Origin: CAZTXD01 sp964617995
GTDB taxonomy: Bacteria; Actinomycetota; Acidimicrobiia; Spongiisociales; ZC4RG35
Direction: 5' to 3'
Assembly (NCBI GenBank): GCA_964617995.1
Contig: CAZTXD010000062.1
Location: 1-19,199, forward strand
Length of the DNA stretch: 19,199 nucleotides
In this document: one piece after another, positions 1 through 7,500 of the stretch
Numbering within the stretch: the stretch's first letter is position 1
How the letters are laid out: each line of letters starts with the position of its first letter
Program-made: the position numbers and the translations under genes
The notes under the pieces: model-generated
Database searches by the model: none
Told to the model about the DNA's origin: nothing
Seen by the model: only the letters and a program-made list of their open reading frames with translations

Positions 1-33
1 ACCCCCCCCCCCCACCCCCCCCCCCCCCCCCGT
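1..33. other. Poly-C run at the window edge, probable sequencing or assembly artefact
   Basis: Apart from an A at positions 1 and 14, a G at 32 and the first T of the following T run, everything here is C. A near-pure run like this at the very end of a sequence, directly against a strong palindrome, looks like poly-G read tails (seen as C on this strand) joined to a contig end. It is not coding. I infer an artefact; a real homopolymer tract cannot be excluded from sequence alone. Confidence 0.7.
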
Positions 34-81
34 TTTCCCCCAACCACCGGCGCGCTATAGCGCGCTTTTGATGCGCGAAAA
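34..81. repeat. Damaged second copy of the 48-bp palindrome
   Basis: The right half (58-81) matches the right half of the 7501-7548 palindrome at all but two positions. It has the same CTATAG centre, the same GCGCGC block and the same GATGCGCGAAAA end. The left half (34-57) keeps GCGCGCTA next to the centre, then departs from the expected complement, mostly by becoming C or A. It still begins with a T run at 33-36. I read this as one more copy whose outer left arm was miscalled at the contig edge. It lies 13 bp after the stop of the minus-strand flavin monooxygenase gene, much as the other copy follows the lipoprotein gene. Confidence 0.6.
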
Positions 82-94
82 CGGGTCGGCGGCT

Positions 95-1123
95 TCAGGT
101 TGCTTGCTCGACCAGCGGGGCCACCTTCGTGCCCAGCAGCTCGATCGCCCGCAGCACCTGCTCGTGGGGGAGGGTTCCCACGCTGATGTGGAGCATGAAG
201 CGCTCCACGCCGAGTATCTCCCGCAGCCGGATGATCTTGGCGGCGACCGTCTCGACGTCGCCCAGCACCAGGGATCCCTCCGGGGAGCGCATCATATCGA
301 ATTGGCCCCGGGTCATCGGGCCCCAGCCTCGTTCCCGGCCGAGGCGGCTCATGGCGATCGAGTACGACGGGAAGTACTCCTCGGCTGCCTGCTCGGGGGT
401 GTCGGCCACATAGCCGTGGGCGTGCACGGCCAGGGGCGCGGTGGCGAGGTCATAGCCGGACTCGGTCAGGGTGCGCCGGTGGAGGTCGGCCAGGACACGG
501 AAACGAGCCGGGTCGCCGCCGATGATCGCCAGGGCGACCGGCAGACCCCGGGTGCCTGCTCTGACGATCGACTCGGGCGTTCCGCCCACGGCCACCCACA
601 CCGGAAGGGGGTCCTGGTCGGGGCGGGGGTAGATGGCCTGATCCTGGAGGGGAGGGCGGAACCGTCCCGACCAGGTGACCCGTTCGTTGTCGCGGATGGC
701 CAGGAGCAAGTCGAGCTTCTCGGCGAAGAGGTCCTCGTAGTCAGACAGCGAATACCCGAACAGCGGGAACGACTCGATGAACGATCCCCGGCCGACCATC
801 AGCTCGGCCCGGCCCGACGACACCAGATCGAGGGTCGAGTACTGCTGGAAGACGCGAACGGGGTCGTCCGACGAGAGGATGCTGACGGCCGGGCTCAGCC
901 GGATGCGGCTGGTCTGGCCGGCGATCGCCGCCAGCACCACCACCGGAGCGGAGGAGGCGAAGTCGGGTCGATGGTGCTCACCGATCCCGTAGACGTCCAT
1001 TCCCACCTCTTCGGTGAGCCGAGCCTCGGCCAGTACCTGGCGCAGGCGCTCTCCGTGGCCGATGGTCTCACCGGAGTCGGGATCGGGATACGACTCGGCG
1101 AATGTGGTGATGCCCAACTCCAT
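95..1123 (-). CDS. Luciferase-like (LLM class) flavin-dependent oxidoreductase
   Basis: 342-aa TIM-barrel monooxygenase of the bacterial luciferase-like family. These enzymes use reduced flavin (FMNH2 or F420H2) to oxidise small organic substrates in the cytosol; the substrate here cannot be read. Visible signs are an N-terminal MELGITTFAE strand, YGIGEHHRPDF near residue 45, RIRLSPAVSILSSDDPVRVF, an AELMVGRGSF block, and a central PVWVAVGGTPES segment. The frame is open upstream to a TTG at 1159, which would add 12 residues. I chose the ATG at 1123 because GAGGA sits just before it and the protein then begins with the usual first beta strand. It is divergent from the cyclase-family gene at 1202, so the two may share a control region and a pathway. 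The gene ends just before the damaged palindrome. Confidence 0.88.
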   Translation of the reverse strand: MELGITTFAESYPDPDSGETIGHGERLRQVLAEARLTEEVGMDVYGIGEHHRPDFASSAPVVVLAAIAGQTSRIRLSPAVSILSSDDPVRVFQQYSTLDLVSSGRAELMVGRGSFIESFPLFGYSLSDYEDLFAEKLDLLLAIRDNERVTWSGRFRPPLQDQAIYPRPDQDPLPVWVAVGGTPESIVRAGTRGLPVALAIIGGDPARFRVLADLHRRTLTESGYDLATAPLAVHAHGYVADTPEQAAEEYFPSYSIAMSRLGRERGWGPMTRGQFDMMRSPEGSLVLGDVETVAAKIIRLREILGVERFMLHISVGTLPHEQVLRAIELLGTKVAPLVEQAT

Positions 1124-1188
1124 GGATTCCTCGAATTCGTCGGTGGTGGTCTCAGTCAACTTCCCGCCGGGGGTGCGCTATTCCGTCG

Positions 1189-1194
1189 TACCCT
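1189..1194 (+). promoter_or_regulatory. Candidate -10 hexamer for a leaderless cyclase mRNA
   Basis: TACCCT fits TANNNT and lies 7 nt before the ATG at 1202, so transcription would begin at or next to the start codon. No Shine-Dalgarno precedes that ATG. No convincing -35 is seen. Confidence 0.4.
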
Positions 1195-1201
1195 GCCGGT
1201 C

Positions 1202-1861
1202 ATGCGACGAATCGTCGACCTCTCCCATCCGGTCGAGTGTGGGATGACGACCTATCCGGGTCTGCCGGCTCCCATAGTGACCGACCACCTGACCCGGGAG
1301 GCGTCGCGGCAGCACTACGACGCCGGAACCGAGTTCCACATCGGGAAGATCGAGATGGTGGCCAACACCGGGACCTACCTCGACACTCCCTTTCACCGCT
1401 TCGAGCACGGTCATGATCTCGCCGGCCTCGATCTGGAGACAGTGGCCGATGTGCCCGGCGTGTGTGTCGCCGCTGCGGGCCCCGCCATCGCTCCCGAAGT
1501 GATCCCGGACGTGGACCTGACAGGCAGGGCTGTCCTGTTCGCTACGGGCTGGGACCGTTTCTGGCGCACCGACGACTACGGCCGATCCGACCATCCCTTC
1601 CTCACCAGGGCGACCGTGGAGGTGCTGGTCGCCGCCGGGGCGGCGGTGGTGGGGATCGACTCGGTCAACATCGACGACACCTCTGGCGGATCCCGCCCCG
1701 CCCACAGCGGGCTCCTCGCAGCCGGTATCCCCGTCGTCGAGCATCTCACCGGTCTGGCGCCCCTGGTGGGCATCCCCTTCCGCTTCTTCGCGGTGCCTGT
1801 CAAGGTGATCGGCATGGGGACGTTCCCCGTCCGCGCCTTCGCCATGACCCATCCGGCGTGA
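1202..1861 (+). CDS. Cyclase-family protein (kynurenine formamidase-like fold)
   Basis: 219-aa member of the cyclase/formamidase superfamily (COG1878 type), hydrolases that open amide or ester bonds in small molecules. The N-terminus RIVDLSHPVECGMTTYPG is typical. The family metal-site motif HxGTHxDxPxH appears here as NTGTYLDTPFH (residues 55-65): the first two His are Asn and Tyr, while the Asp and the last His remain. Later blocks GIDSVNIDD and HSGLLAAGIPVVEHL match the family. The frame is open far upstream to 68, but that part is the shadow of the opposite-strand gene. The ATG at 1202 gives the normal family length and sits 7 nt after a TANNNT hexamer with no Shine-Dalgarno, suggesting a leaderless message. 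The altered metal ligands make substrate and even catalysis uncertain. Confidence 0.85.
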   Translation: MRRIVDLSHPVECGMTTYPGLPAPIVTDHLTREASRQHYDAGTEFHIGKIEMVANTGTYLDTPFHRFEHGHDLAGLDLETVADVPGVCVAAAGPAIAPEVIPDVDLTGRAVLFATGWDRFWRTDDYGRSDHPFLTRATVEVLVAAGAAVVGIDSVNIDDTSGGSRPAHSGLLAAGIPVVEHLTGLAPLVGIPFRFFAVPVKVIGMGTFPVRAFAMTHPA

Positions 1862-1970
1862 AATTGAATAGACGCTGACGTGAATCGGCGTCACCGCCAC
1901 CCGCCCGCGTCGCCCCATGTGGACCCTGCCCGGCTGCCGTGGGGTCAGGCAGTTCGAGGAGCCGCCACGT

Positions 1971-2132
1971 TCAGGGAGCGCCGGCGGCCTTGTTCTTGAG
2001 CCATCCGTAGATGCCGGTCCCGATCAGGAGGATCATGGCGACGACGGTCAGCCAGAAGAGGCCCTCGATGATCGCTCCCAGGATGGCCAGCACCAGCCAG
2101 ATGACTATGAGGGTGAGGATGATGGCCGTCAT
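1971..2132 (-). CDS. Small two-helix membrane protein, unknown function
   Basis: 53 residues from the ATG at 2132. Two hydrophobic stretches are obvious, about residues 2-20 (ending LVLAILGAII) and 24-44 (LFWLTVVAMILLIGTGIYGW), followed by a short basic tail KNKAAGAP. The frame is open to 2267, but a longer protein would run through the promoter and start of the divergent antiporter gene and gains only unconvincing Pro/Arg-rich sequence. GAGGG lies only 2 nt before this ATG, closer than ideal. It is convergent with the cyclase gene and divergent from the antiporter. Small hydrophobic proteins of this kind are common in Actinomycetota and mostly uncharacterised. I cannot assign a role. Confidence 0.6.
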   Translation of the reverse strand: MTAIILTLIVIWLVLAILGAIIEGLFWLTVVAMILLIGTGIYGWLKNKAAGAP

Positions 2133-2221
2133 GACCCTCAAGCTTGCCAGCTTGGCCGGTGTCCCGCGTAACCGGAGTAGGGGCCCGCTTTCAACCAGGA
2201 TGGGAGGTGACCGCATTGGGA

Positions 2222-2227
2222 TAGGGT
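2222..2227 (+). promoter_or_regulatory. Candidate -10 hexamer for the antiporter-Usp operon
   Basis: TAGGGT fits TANNNT and lies 9 nt before the ATG at 2237, implying a leader of only a few bases. There is no clear Shine-Dalgarno and no clear -35. Confidence 0.35.
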
Positions 2228-2236
2228 AGAACCACC

Positions 2237-3910
2237 ATGTTGGAGGGCTCTTTCGTCCAGTTGGCACTCGTCATGGCGGTGGCGACCGCCATCGGGACAC
2301 TCGCTCTGGTCCTGCGCCAGCCCCTGATCGTGGCCTTCATCGCCGTCGGGGTGCTGGTGGGGCCCGCCGGTATGGGCTGGGTGGCGGTGGGCACCGAGTT
2401 CGAGCTCCTGGCCAGCCTCGGGATAGCCGTTCTCCTCTTCCTGGTGGGCCTCAAGCTGGACCCGCAGCTCATCCGCACGACCGGTCCGGTTGCCCTGGCG
2501 ACCGGCCTCGGCCAGGTGGCGTTCACGTCCGTCGTCGGCTTCGTGATCGCATTGACGCTGGGTCTGGACGTGGTACCCGCCGCGTACGTGGCGGTGGCTC
2601 TCACCTTCTCGTCGACGATCATCATCGTCAAGCTCCTGTCGGACAAGCGTGAGCTGGAGGATCTGCACGGTCGGATCGCCGTCGGGTTCCTGATCGTCCA
2701 GGACATCGTGGTCGTGCTGGCCCTGATCGTCATCACCGCCCTGGGCGATACCGGCCCGGGCGGGGTGGGAACCGAACTCATTTTGATCGTTCTCCGAGGG
2801 GTCGCCTTCCTGGGGGTGCTGCTGGCGTTGATGCGCTGGGTGTTGCCCTCACTGGTGGGGCGGTTGGCCCACAACCGGGAGCTCCTGGTTCTCTTCGGGG
2901 TGGCATGGGCGATCGTGCTGGCCGCCGCCGGGGACCTGCTGGGGTTCTCGGTGGAAGTGGGGGCGTTCCTGGCCGGGTTCTCTTTGGCCTCCACCCCCTA
3001 TCGGGAGGCGATCGCCTCCCGGCTCGTGAGCCTGAGGGATTTCCTGCTTCTGTTCTTCTTCATCGACCTCGGCGCCAAACTCCAGCTCGATCTCGTCGGA
3101 GAGCGGGTGGGGGAGGCAGTCGTGCTGTCGCTGTTCGTGCTGGTGGGCAACCCTCTCATCGTGCTGGTGATCATGGGGGCGATGAGGTACCGGAAGCGGA
3201 CCTCGTTCCTGGCAGGTCTCACGGTGGCCCAGATCTCGGAGTTCTCGCTGATCCTCGCCGCCCTGGGTCTCAGGGTGGGTCACATCGACGAGTCGACCCT
3301 CGGACTCGTGACCATGGTGGGTTTGATCACCATCGGGCTATCCACCTATCTGATCCTCTACTCCCATCCGATCTTCGAGCGGCTCTCGCCTCTCCTGTCG
3401 ATATTCGAGCGGCGGCATCTCCGGCCGGGAGAGGAGCATCATGAGCTGTACGAGGGGAACGTCGACGTCATCCTCTACGGTGGGGGACGACACGGGGCAC
3501 TCATCTCCGAGCAGCTGGAGGAGCACGGCTGGCGGGTGATGGTGGTGGACCTCGATCCGGACGCGTTGGAGAAGTGTCGCCGGCAGGGTCTGGAGGTCCT
3601 CTACGGGGACGCCGAAGACCCCGAGTTCGTCCTCTCGCTGCCCCTCGAACAGGTCCGGTGGGTCGTGAGCACCGTGCCGGGCCTCGACATCAACCTTGCT
3701 CTCCTCCACGGTCTGCGGGCGGCCGGCTTCCAGGGCAACGTCGCCCTCACCGCCCACACCCCCCTCGACAGCCACCGCCTCCAAGAGGAGGAGGTCGACA
3801 TGGTCATCGCCCCGTTTGCAGTTGCAGCCGAGCGTCTCGTCGACACGTTGATCAAGTCGGCTCCACAGACCGTACCGGCGACGGAGGGCGACGGGGAGAT
3901 CGGTGGCTGA
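2237..3910 (+). CDS. CPA2-family cation:proton antiporter with C-terminal TrkA-N domain (KefB/KefC-like)
   Basis: 557-aa inner-membrane protein expected to exchange K+ or Na+ for H+. Residues 1 to about 385 are a chain of hydrophobic helices with family landmarks: a GLKLDP loop (71-76), the acidic pair in IVQDIVVV (153-160), the AFLAGFSLASTPYR block (243-256), and AQISEFSLILAALG (331-344). Residues 408-540 are a Rossmann TrkA-N domain: ILYGGGRHG with the GxGxxG turn at 415-420 and acidic Asp438 at the end of the second strand, typical of NAD(H) binding. No TrkA-C domain follows. A TANNNT hexamer just before the start suggests a near-leaderless message. The stop overlaps the start of the universal stress gene, so the two are almost certainly co-translated. 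Ion specificity cannot be told from sequence. Confidence 0.92.
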   Translation: MLEGSFVQLALVMAVATAIGTLALVLRQPLIVAFIAVGVLVGPAGMGWVAVGTEFELLASLGIAVLLFLVGLKLDPQLIRTTGPVALATGLGQVAFTSVVGFVIALTLGLDVVPAAYVAVALTFSSTIIIVKLLSDKRELEDLHGRIAVGFLIVQDIVVVLALIVITALGDTGPGGVGTELILIVLRGVAFLGVLLALMRWVLPSLVGRLAHNRELLVLFGVAWAIVLAAAGDLLGFSVEVGAFLAGFSLASTPYREAIASRLVSLRDFLLLFFFIDLGAKLQLDLVGERVGEAVVLSLFVLVGNPLIVLVIMGAMRYRKRTSFLAGLTVAQISEFSLILAALGLRVGHIDESTLGLVTMVGLITIGLSTYLILYSHPIFERLSPLLSIFERRHLRPGEEHHELYEGNVDVILYGGGRHGALISEQLEEHGWRVMVVDLDPDALEKCRRQGLEVLYGDAEDPEFVLSLPLEQVRWVVSTVPGLDINLALLHGLRAAGFQGNVALTAHTPLDSHRLQEEEVDMVIAPFAVAAERLVDTLIKSAPQTVPATEGDGEIGG

Positions 3911-4733
3911 TCCCGTCCCGCTTCTCGTCGGGATCGATCACTCACCCGGCTCGGTTTTGGCGCTGGCACGGGCCCGCCACCTCGCAGATGAGACGTCGGC
4001 GCCGCTCGTCCTCTGTTCGGTGCTGCCCGACACCGCCTCGTCTGCCGAGGTGGAGGCGGTCCGCTCGCAGCTGGACGATGTCTCCGACGGCCAGTCGACT
4101 CGCGTCCGCCAGGGCGTGCCCTTCATCGAGCTGATCGAAGAGGCGAGGAATGTGGGAGCGGCCCTCATCATCGTGGGAGCGACAGGCGAACACACCGACG
4201 GCCAGAAGGCACTCGGTGTCACCGTCGATCGTCTGACTCGCAAGGCGGACCGGCCCGTTCTGGTCGTGAGAAGGCACTCCGAGAACGGCTACCGCTCGGT
4301 CCTGGTGGGACTGGACGGGTCCTCCGATGCGATCGCGGCAGCTAATCTGGCTCGTGAGCTGGCGCCGAGAGCGGAGATCACCGGGGTCCTCGCTGCCTCC
4401 ACGGTGGGCGAAGAGTGGCTGAAGGGTCGGAGGTTCGACGAAGAGGACGTCGCCTTCTACCGCCACCGCATCGAAGAACTGGCTCGTGAGAAGCTCAGCG
4501 AGGTGGCTGCCTCTTTGCCGATCGACATGCAGAGAGTCCTCCTCGGACGTCCCCAGGCAGTGTTGGTGGAAGCGACCATCGACCACAACGCCGACCTGGT
4601 GGCGGTGGGACGGCGCGGGGTGTCTCCGCTCGCCTCCGTGCTGCTCGGAAGTGTCGGCCACCACCTGGTGCATGAGGCCCCGTGCGATGTGCTGGTGCAC
4701 AGATCACCCGATCCCGACTTCAGGCTCCCCTGA
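3903..4733 (+). CDS. Tandem-domain universal stress protein (UspA family)
   Basis: 276-aa cytosolic protein made of two Usp folds, about residues 6-123 and 130-270. The second carries a full ATP-binding signature G-2x-G-9x-G-S in VGRRGVSPLASVLLGS. The first has the same spacing (VGATGEHTDGQKALGVT), but Val replaces the Ser/Thr after the last Gly. Each fold starts with a VGID/VGLD strand, the usual Usp beginning. It starts at a GTG (3903) inside the last codons of the antiporter, overlapping by 8 nt, so translational coupling is likely. Usp proteins often sit beside transporters and tune them under stress or energy limitation; that role here is inference from context. Confidence 0.92.
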   Translation: MADPVPLLVGIDHSPGSVLALARARHLADETSAPLVLCSVLPDTASSAEVEAVRSQLDDVSDGQSTRVRQGVPFIELIEEARNVGAALIIVGATGEHTDGQKALGVTVDRLTRKADRPVLVVRRHSENGYRSVLVGLDGSSDAIAAANLARELAPRAEITGVLAASTVGEEWLKGRRFDEEDVAFYRHRIEELAREKLSEVAASLPIDMQRVLLGRPQAVLVEATIDHNADLVAVGRRGVSPLASVLLGSVGHHLVHEAPCDVLVHRSPDPDFRLP

Positions 4734-4764
4734 CGCCGTCGCCGTGCGCTCCGATGAATGCCGC

Positions 4765-4792
4765 TTCAACCCCCGAGGCGGATCCCTAGATT
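4765..4792 (+). promoter_or_regulatory. Candidate promoter for DinB-like gene 1 (leaderless)
   Basis: TTCAAC (4765-4770, half match to TTGACA) is followed after 16 bp by TAGATT (4787-4792). The expected start of transcription, 7 nt on, falls on the ATG at 4800. There is no Shine-Dalgarno before that ATG. Confidence 0.45.
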
Positions 4793-4799
4793 TGCACCA

Positions 4800-5345
4800 A
4801 TGAGCCGAAGAGCCGACATGTTCATCGACCTGGAGAAAGACCCCCGCGAAGGCGGGCCTACGACGGGTGACGAGCGGACACTGCTGGCCGAGTTCCTGCG
4901 CGTCCAGCGGCTGACGTTGGAGCTGAAGTGCTCCGACCTCGACCCTACCGAGCTGGCCCGGAGATCGGTCGAGCCTTCCACCCTTTCCCTGCTGGGGCTG
5001 GTGCGTCACATGGCCGACGTGGAGCGAGGCTGGTTCCGACGGGTGATGGCCGGAAGGGACGACCCCCCGATCTACTACTCCAAGTCCGATCCCGACGGAG
5101 AGTTCGACGGTGTCTCGGCTGATCCCGACGTGGTGGCCGAGGCATGGGACACCTGGCGAGCGGAGATCGACTTCGCACAGCGGTTCGTGGCCGAAGCGCC
5201 CGATCTGGACATCACGGGCAACGATCCCTGGCGTGGACCCATCTCGTTGCGGTGGGTACTGGTCCACATGATCGAGGAGTACGCCCGCCACAACGGGCAC
5301 GCCGACCTGCTCCGCGAGCGCATCGACGGACGGGTGGGCCAGTAG
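4800..5345 (+). CDS. DinB/DUF664-family protein 1
   Basis: 181-aa four-helix-bundle protein of the DinB superfamily, DUF664 branch. Members are metal-dependent thiol transferases or related enzymes; in Actinomycetota several are thought to use mycothiol. The three-His pattern is visible: one His in LLGLVRHMADVERGW (about residue 70) and a pair in VHMIEEYARHNGHADLLRE (about residues 156-170). The frame is open to 4758, but the ATG at 4800 lies exactly where a leaderless start is expected from the hexamer at 4787. A second ATG at 4818 is a less likely alternative. A paralogue lies at 9238-9840. The partner substrate is unknown. It is transcribed toward the pirin gene. Confidence 0.88.
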   Translation: MSRRADMFIDLEKDPREGGPTTGDERTLLAEFLRVQRLTLELKCSDLDPTELARRSVEPSTLSLLGLVRHMADVERGWFRRVMAGRDDPPIYYSKSDPDGEFDGVSADPDVVAEAWDTWRAEIDFAQRFVAEAPDLDITGNDPWRGPISLRWVLVHMIEEYARHNGHADLLRERIDGRVGQ

Positions 5346-5375
5346 CGCACGCGGTCCTGGCTCGGATCGCTCCTC

Positions 5376-5426
5376 CGTCGAGAGTGCATTGGACCGCGCC
5401 AGGGGCGGGATCCTGCACGCTCGACG
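5376..5426. repeat. Inverted repeat in the convergent gap between dinB-like 1 and pirin
   Basis: Arms 5376-5388 and 5414-5426 are 13 bp with one mismatch and a 25-nt spacer. An outer GCGGTCC (5351-5357) can also pair with GGACCGC (5391-5397), giving an alternative fold. No T tract follows on either strand. It may act as a shared 3' stem for two converging transcripts. Confidence 0.35.
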
Positions 5427-5436
5427 GGATGGCGGG

Positions 5437-6471
5437 TCAGTCGCCGGACCCGACCGGAACGTCGGGGCGATCCCGGTGCTCGAGGCGCCCATCGGCATGA
5501 ATGGCGAACCGCCCCTCCATGCGGGGATGGACCGGCTCCCGAGACGGCCACGGCCACCCACCGAAGCCGGTGCGGCGATAATCCAGGATCGCCTGTTCGA
5601 TCTCCTCGGGGCTGTTCATGACGAACGGGCCCATCTGGAACACGGGCGCTCCGATGGGGCGACCACCCAGTAGCAGGAACTCCGCCGGTTCGCCCCGGTT
5701 GACGATGGGGACATCGACGCCGTCTCTCAGGTGGATGCCGAGATCCGCCTCGGCTGCGGTCCCGGCCACGGTCAGGTCGGAGCCGATGAAACAGTGGAGC
5801 GTGCGGTCGACTCCGGCGGGGGCCGCCGGGAGGACCCAGCTGACATCCGGTGCCATCCGGATCAGCCATATATCCAGATCCGAGCCGGGCTGGGAAGCCC
5901 ACGAATCGGGTGTGGCGGCGGGCGCATCGTGGCCATCGAGGCTCCCGGCTATCACATCGACGGTTACGAGTCCGCCCCCAGCGACAACCGTGGGCACCTC
6001 CTCGCTCCATAGCATCCGGAAATAGGCAGGCACCATCTTGTGGGTGGGAGGGAGGTTCAGCCAGATCTGGAACAGTTCCAGCTCGTTGGGAGCGGAGGCG
6101 TCGACGAGGGGGAACATCTCCGAGTGCTGGATTCCAGCCCCGGCTGTGAGCCACTGGGTGTCGCCCTCGCCGTAGCGGGCAGTGGCCCCCAGGGAGTCGG
6201 AGTGGTCCACGTAGCCGCGACGCACCACCGTCACCGTCTCGAAACCACGGTGAGGGTGCTGGGGGAACCCGGGGACCCCGAGCCCGTGATACATGCTCCA
6301 GCCGTCGAGATAGGAGAAGTCCGAGCCCAGGTTGCGGCCGTCAAGAGGAGCGGCCGGTCCCTGCGATTCGTTCCCCGCCGGGAAGTGGTCGACATGGTGG
6401 ACGGTCATGATGAACGGATCCCGCCCCACCCAGGGCATGGTCAGCTCGGTCACGTCCAGCACGGCGTTCAT
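5437..6471 (-). CDS. Pirin family protein
   Basis: 344-aa bicupin. Pirins bind a metal and act as redox-linked regulators, or in some bacteria as quercetin dioxygenases. The N-terminal cupin holds QHPHRGFETVTVV (residues 71-83), giving metal ligands His72 and His74, and AGIQHSEMFP (112-121), giving His116 and Glu118: all four classic pirin ligands are present. The C-terminal domain (about 200-330) is less conserved, as usual. I start it at the ATG at 6471, because GGAGG stands 5 nt before it; a GTG six bases earlier would overlap that Shine-Dalgarno. A promoter-like pair lies at 6495-6524, so pirin probably has its own promoter although it lies 72 nt downstream of azlD. Target unknown. Confidence 0.92.
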   Translation of the reverse strand: MNAVLDVTELTMPWVGRDPFIMTVHHVDHFPAGNESQGPAAPLDGRNLGSDFSYLDGWSMYHGLGVPGFPQHPHRGFETVTVVRRGYVDHSDSLGATARYGEGDTQWLTAGAGIQHSEMFPLVDASAPNELELFQIWLNLPPTHKMVPAYFRMLWSEEVPTVVAGGGLVTVDVIAGSLDGHDAPAATPDSWASQPGSDLDIWLIRMAPDVSWVLPAAPAGVDRTLHCFIGSDLTVAGTAAEADLGIHLRDGVDVPIVNRGEPAEFLLLGGRPIGAPVFQMGPFVMNSPEEIEQAILDYRRTGFGGWPWPSREPVHPRMEGRFAIHADGRLEHRDRPDVPVGSGD

Positions 6472-6494
6472 CAGCACCTCCGTATCGGCCGTTG

Positions 6495-6524
6495 AGAATA
6501 CCGCGCCGCCGAGGCGACAGTGAA
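6495..6524 (-). promoter_or_regulatory. Candidate sigma-70-like promoter for pirin
   Basis: Reading the minus strand, TTCACT (6524-6519) is followed after 18 bp by TATTCT (6500-6495). This predicts a leader of about 17 nt that includes the GGAGG ribosome site. Unlike the leaderless starts elsewhere in the window, this is a conventional promoter-plus-Shine-Dalgarno arrangement. Confidence 0.4.
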
Positions 6525-6543
6525 GGGCTTGGCGCCGATGGGA

Positions 6544-6846
6544 TCAGAACCCCACCAGCCAGCCCGCCAGCCCATAGGCGGCCAGGCCGGCGGCCAGCAC
6601 CACGAACAGCGACCTGCTCCGTGCCGCCGCCAGTGCTCCCAGCAGGGCGGAGATAACCGGCAGGTCCCCGGGACCGGACGCCGAATCGACCAGGGCGACG
6701 GCGGCCAGGCCGCCGAAAAGCGGAGCGGGAAGGCGGTCGATCAGCTCGGCGAGACGCCCCTCGGGGGCCGGAAGCAGGGCGGTGGTCGTCACCCGGGAAA
6801 CGTAGGTGAGCACGCCCGCCGCCACGAGAAGCTGCCAGATGCTCAC
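6544..6846 (-). CDS. azlD: AzlD-like small subunit of a branched-chain amino acid exporter
   Basis: 100-aa membrane protein with about three to four hydrophobic helices. Family landmarks are the early LTYVSRVTTTALL (AzlD usually has a TYxxRxxP-like block here), then RLPAPLFGGLAAVAL, and a C-terminal LAAYGLAGWLVGF helix. AzlD pairs with AzlC to export branched-chain amino acids and their analogues. The start is a GTG at 6846 that shares GTGA with the azlC stop, a 4-nt overlap typical of translational coupling. A longer open frame to 7092 is only the shadow of azlC. Confidence 0.88.
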   Translation of the reverse strand: MSIWQLLVAAGVLTYVSRVTTTALLPAPEGRLAELIDRLPAPLFGGLAAVALVDSASGPGDLPVISALLGALAAARSRSLFVVLAAGLAAYGLAGWLVGF

Positions 6847-7490
6847 CGTGTTCGACCGGGAATACACACCAACGCCGCCACCACCATGCAGCCGAGGGCA
6901 CCCGCCGCGGGCCAGACGACGAGCAGGCCGAGGGAGAGCGCCCCGGCGATCACCGCCCTGACGGCGTCGGACCGCCGGCGGACGGTCAACGCCGCCAGAC
7001 CCACGAAGAGGACGGGGAACACGACTTCGGCGAGGGCCTCGATGCCTCCCAGGTCGGCGCCCATCACCCCCAGCACCGTCCCTCCCACCCAAGCTGTGTA
7101 CGCCGCCGTCCCCGCCACCAGTAGGGTGCGACCGGCCGAGCCTCGCCCGGCGATCGCCAGGCCGGCCGTCTCATCGACCAGGAACCACGAGCGGGCCAGC
7201 CGCGACCACATTCCGCCTTCCAGGCGGGAGCGGAGCAGCGCACCCAGTGGCAGGTGGCGAAGGCTCAGTGCGGCTATCACTACCAGGACGGCGAGGGTGC
7301 TCGCTCCGGATGCGAGCAGTCCCACCATGGCGAACTGGGCCGCCCCCGAGAACACGATCACCGAGCTGACGATGGTGGGACCCGGTCCGATCACCCCACT
7401 GGCGGTCGCCCCGTAGATGACCCCGAACACTCCGATGGCCAGTGCGACCGGCATGATGGAAGTGAGGGTTATCTCGGGCCCGTCGCTCAC
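6843..7490 (-). CDS. azlC: AzlC-like large subunit of a branched-chain amino acid exporter
   Basis: About 215-aa polytopic membrane protein of the AzlC family, working with AzlD. Landmarks are ALAIGVFGVIYGATASG in the first helix, SSVIVFSGAAQFAMVGLL in the next, and the AALSLRHLPLGALLRSRL block, all characteristic of AzlC. The start is uncertain. A GTG at 7490 has GGAG only 2 nt before it. An ATG at 7511 adds seven residues but lies inside the 48-bp palindrome, with TATAGC 9 nt ahead of it. I prefer 7490, because a repeated intergenic element is unlikely to code. The pair is transcribed in the same direction as the lipoprotein upstream and pirin downstream. Confidence 0.88.
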   Translation of the reverse strand: MSDGPEITLTSIMPVALAIGVFGVIYGATASGVIGPGPTIVSSVIVFSGAAQFAMVGLLASGASTLAVLVVIAALSLRHLPLGALLRSRLEGGMWSRLARSWFLVDETAGLAIAGRGSAGRTLLVAGTAAYTAWVGGTVLGVMGADLGGIEALAEVVFPVLFVGLAALTVRRRSDAVRAVIAGALSLGLLVVWPAAGALGCMVVAALVCIPGRTR

Positions 7491-7500
7491 GGCTCCAGCA

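Noticed and set aside
1124..1159. TTG start at 1159 for the flavin monooxygenase
   Set aside because: The possible ribosome site almost touches the TTG. The ATG at 1123 has GAGGA ahead and fits the family N-terminus better.
68..1201. Long open frame upstream of the cyclase, making a 597-aa protein
   Set aside because: It runs antisense through the whole flavin monooxygenase gene and has a shadow-like composition. The cyclase fold begins at 1202.
1862..1970. Hairpins after the cyclase stop (such as TGACG/CGTCA, 1876-1893) as a terminator
   Set aside because: Stems are short and no T tract follows on either strand.
2133..2267. Longer 98-aa form of the small membrane protein
   Set aside because: It would overlap the divergent antiporter start, and the added sequence has no protein-like features.
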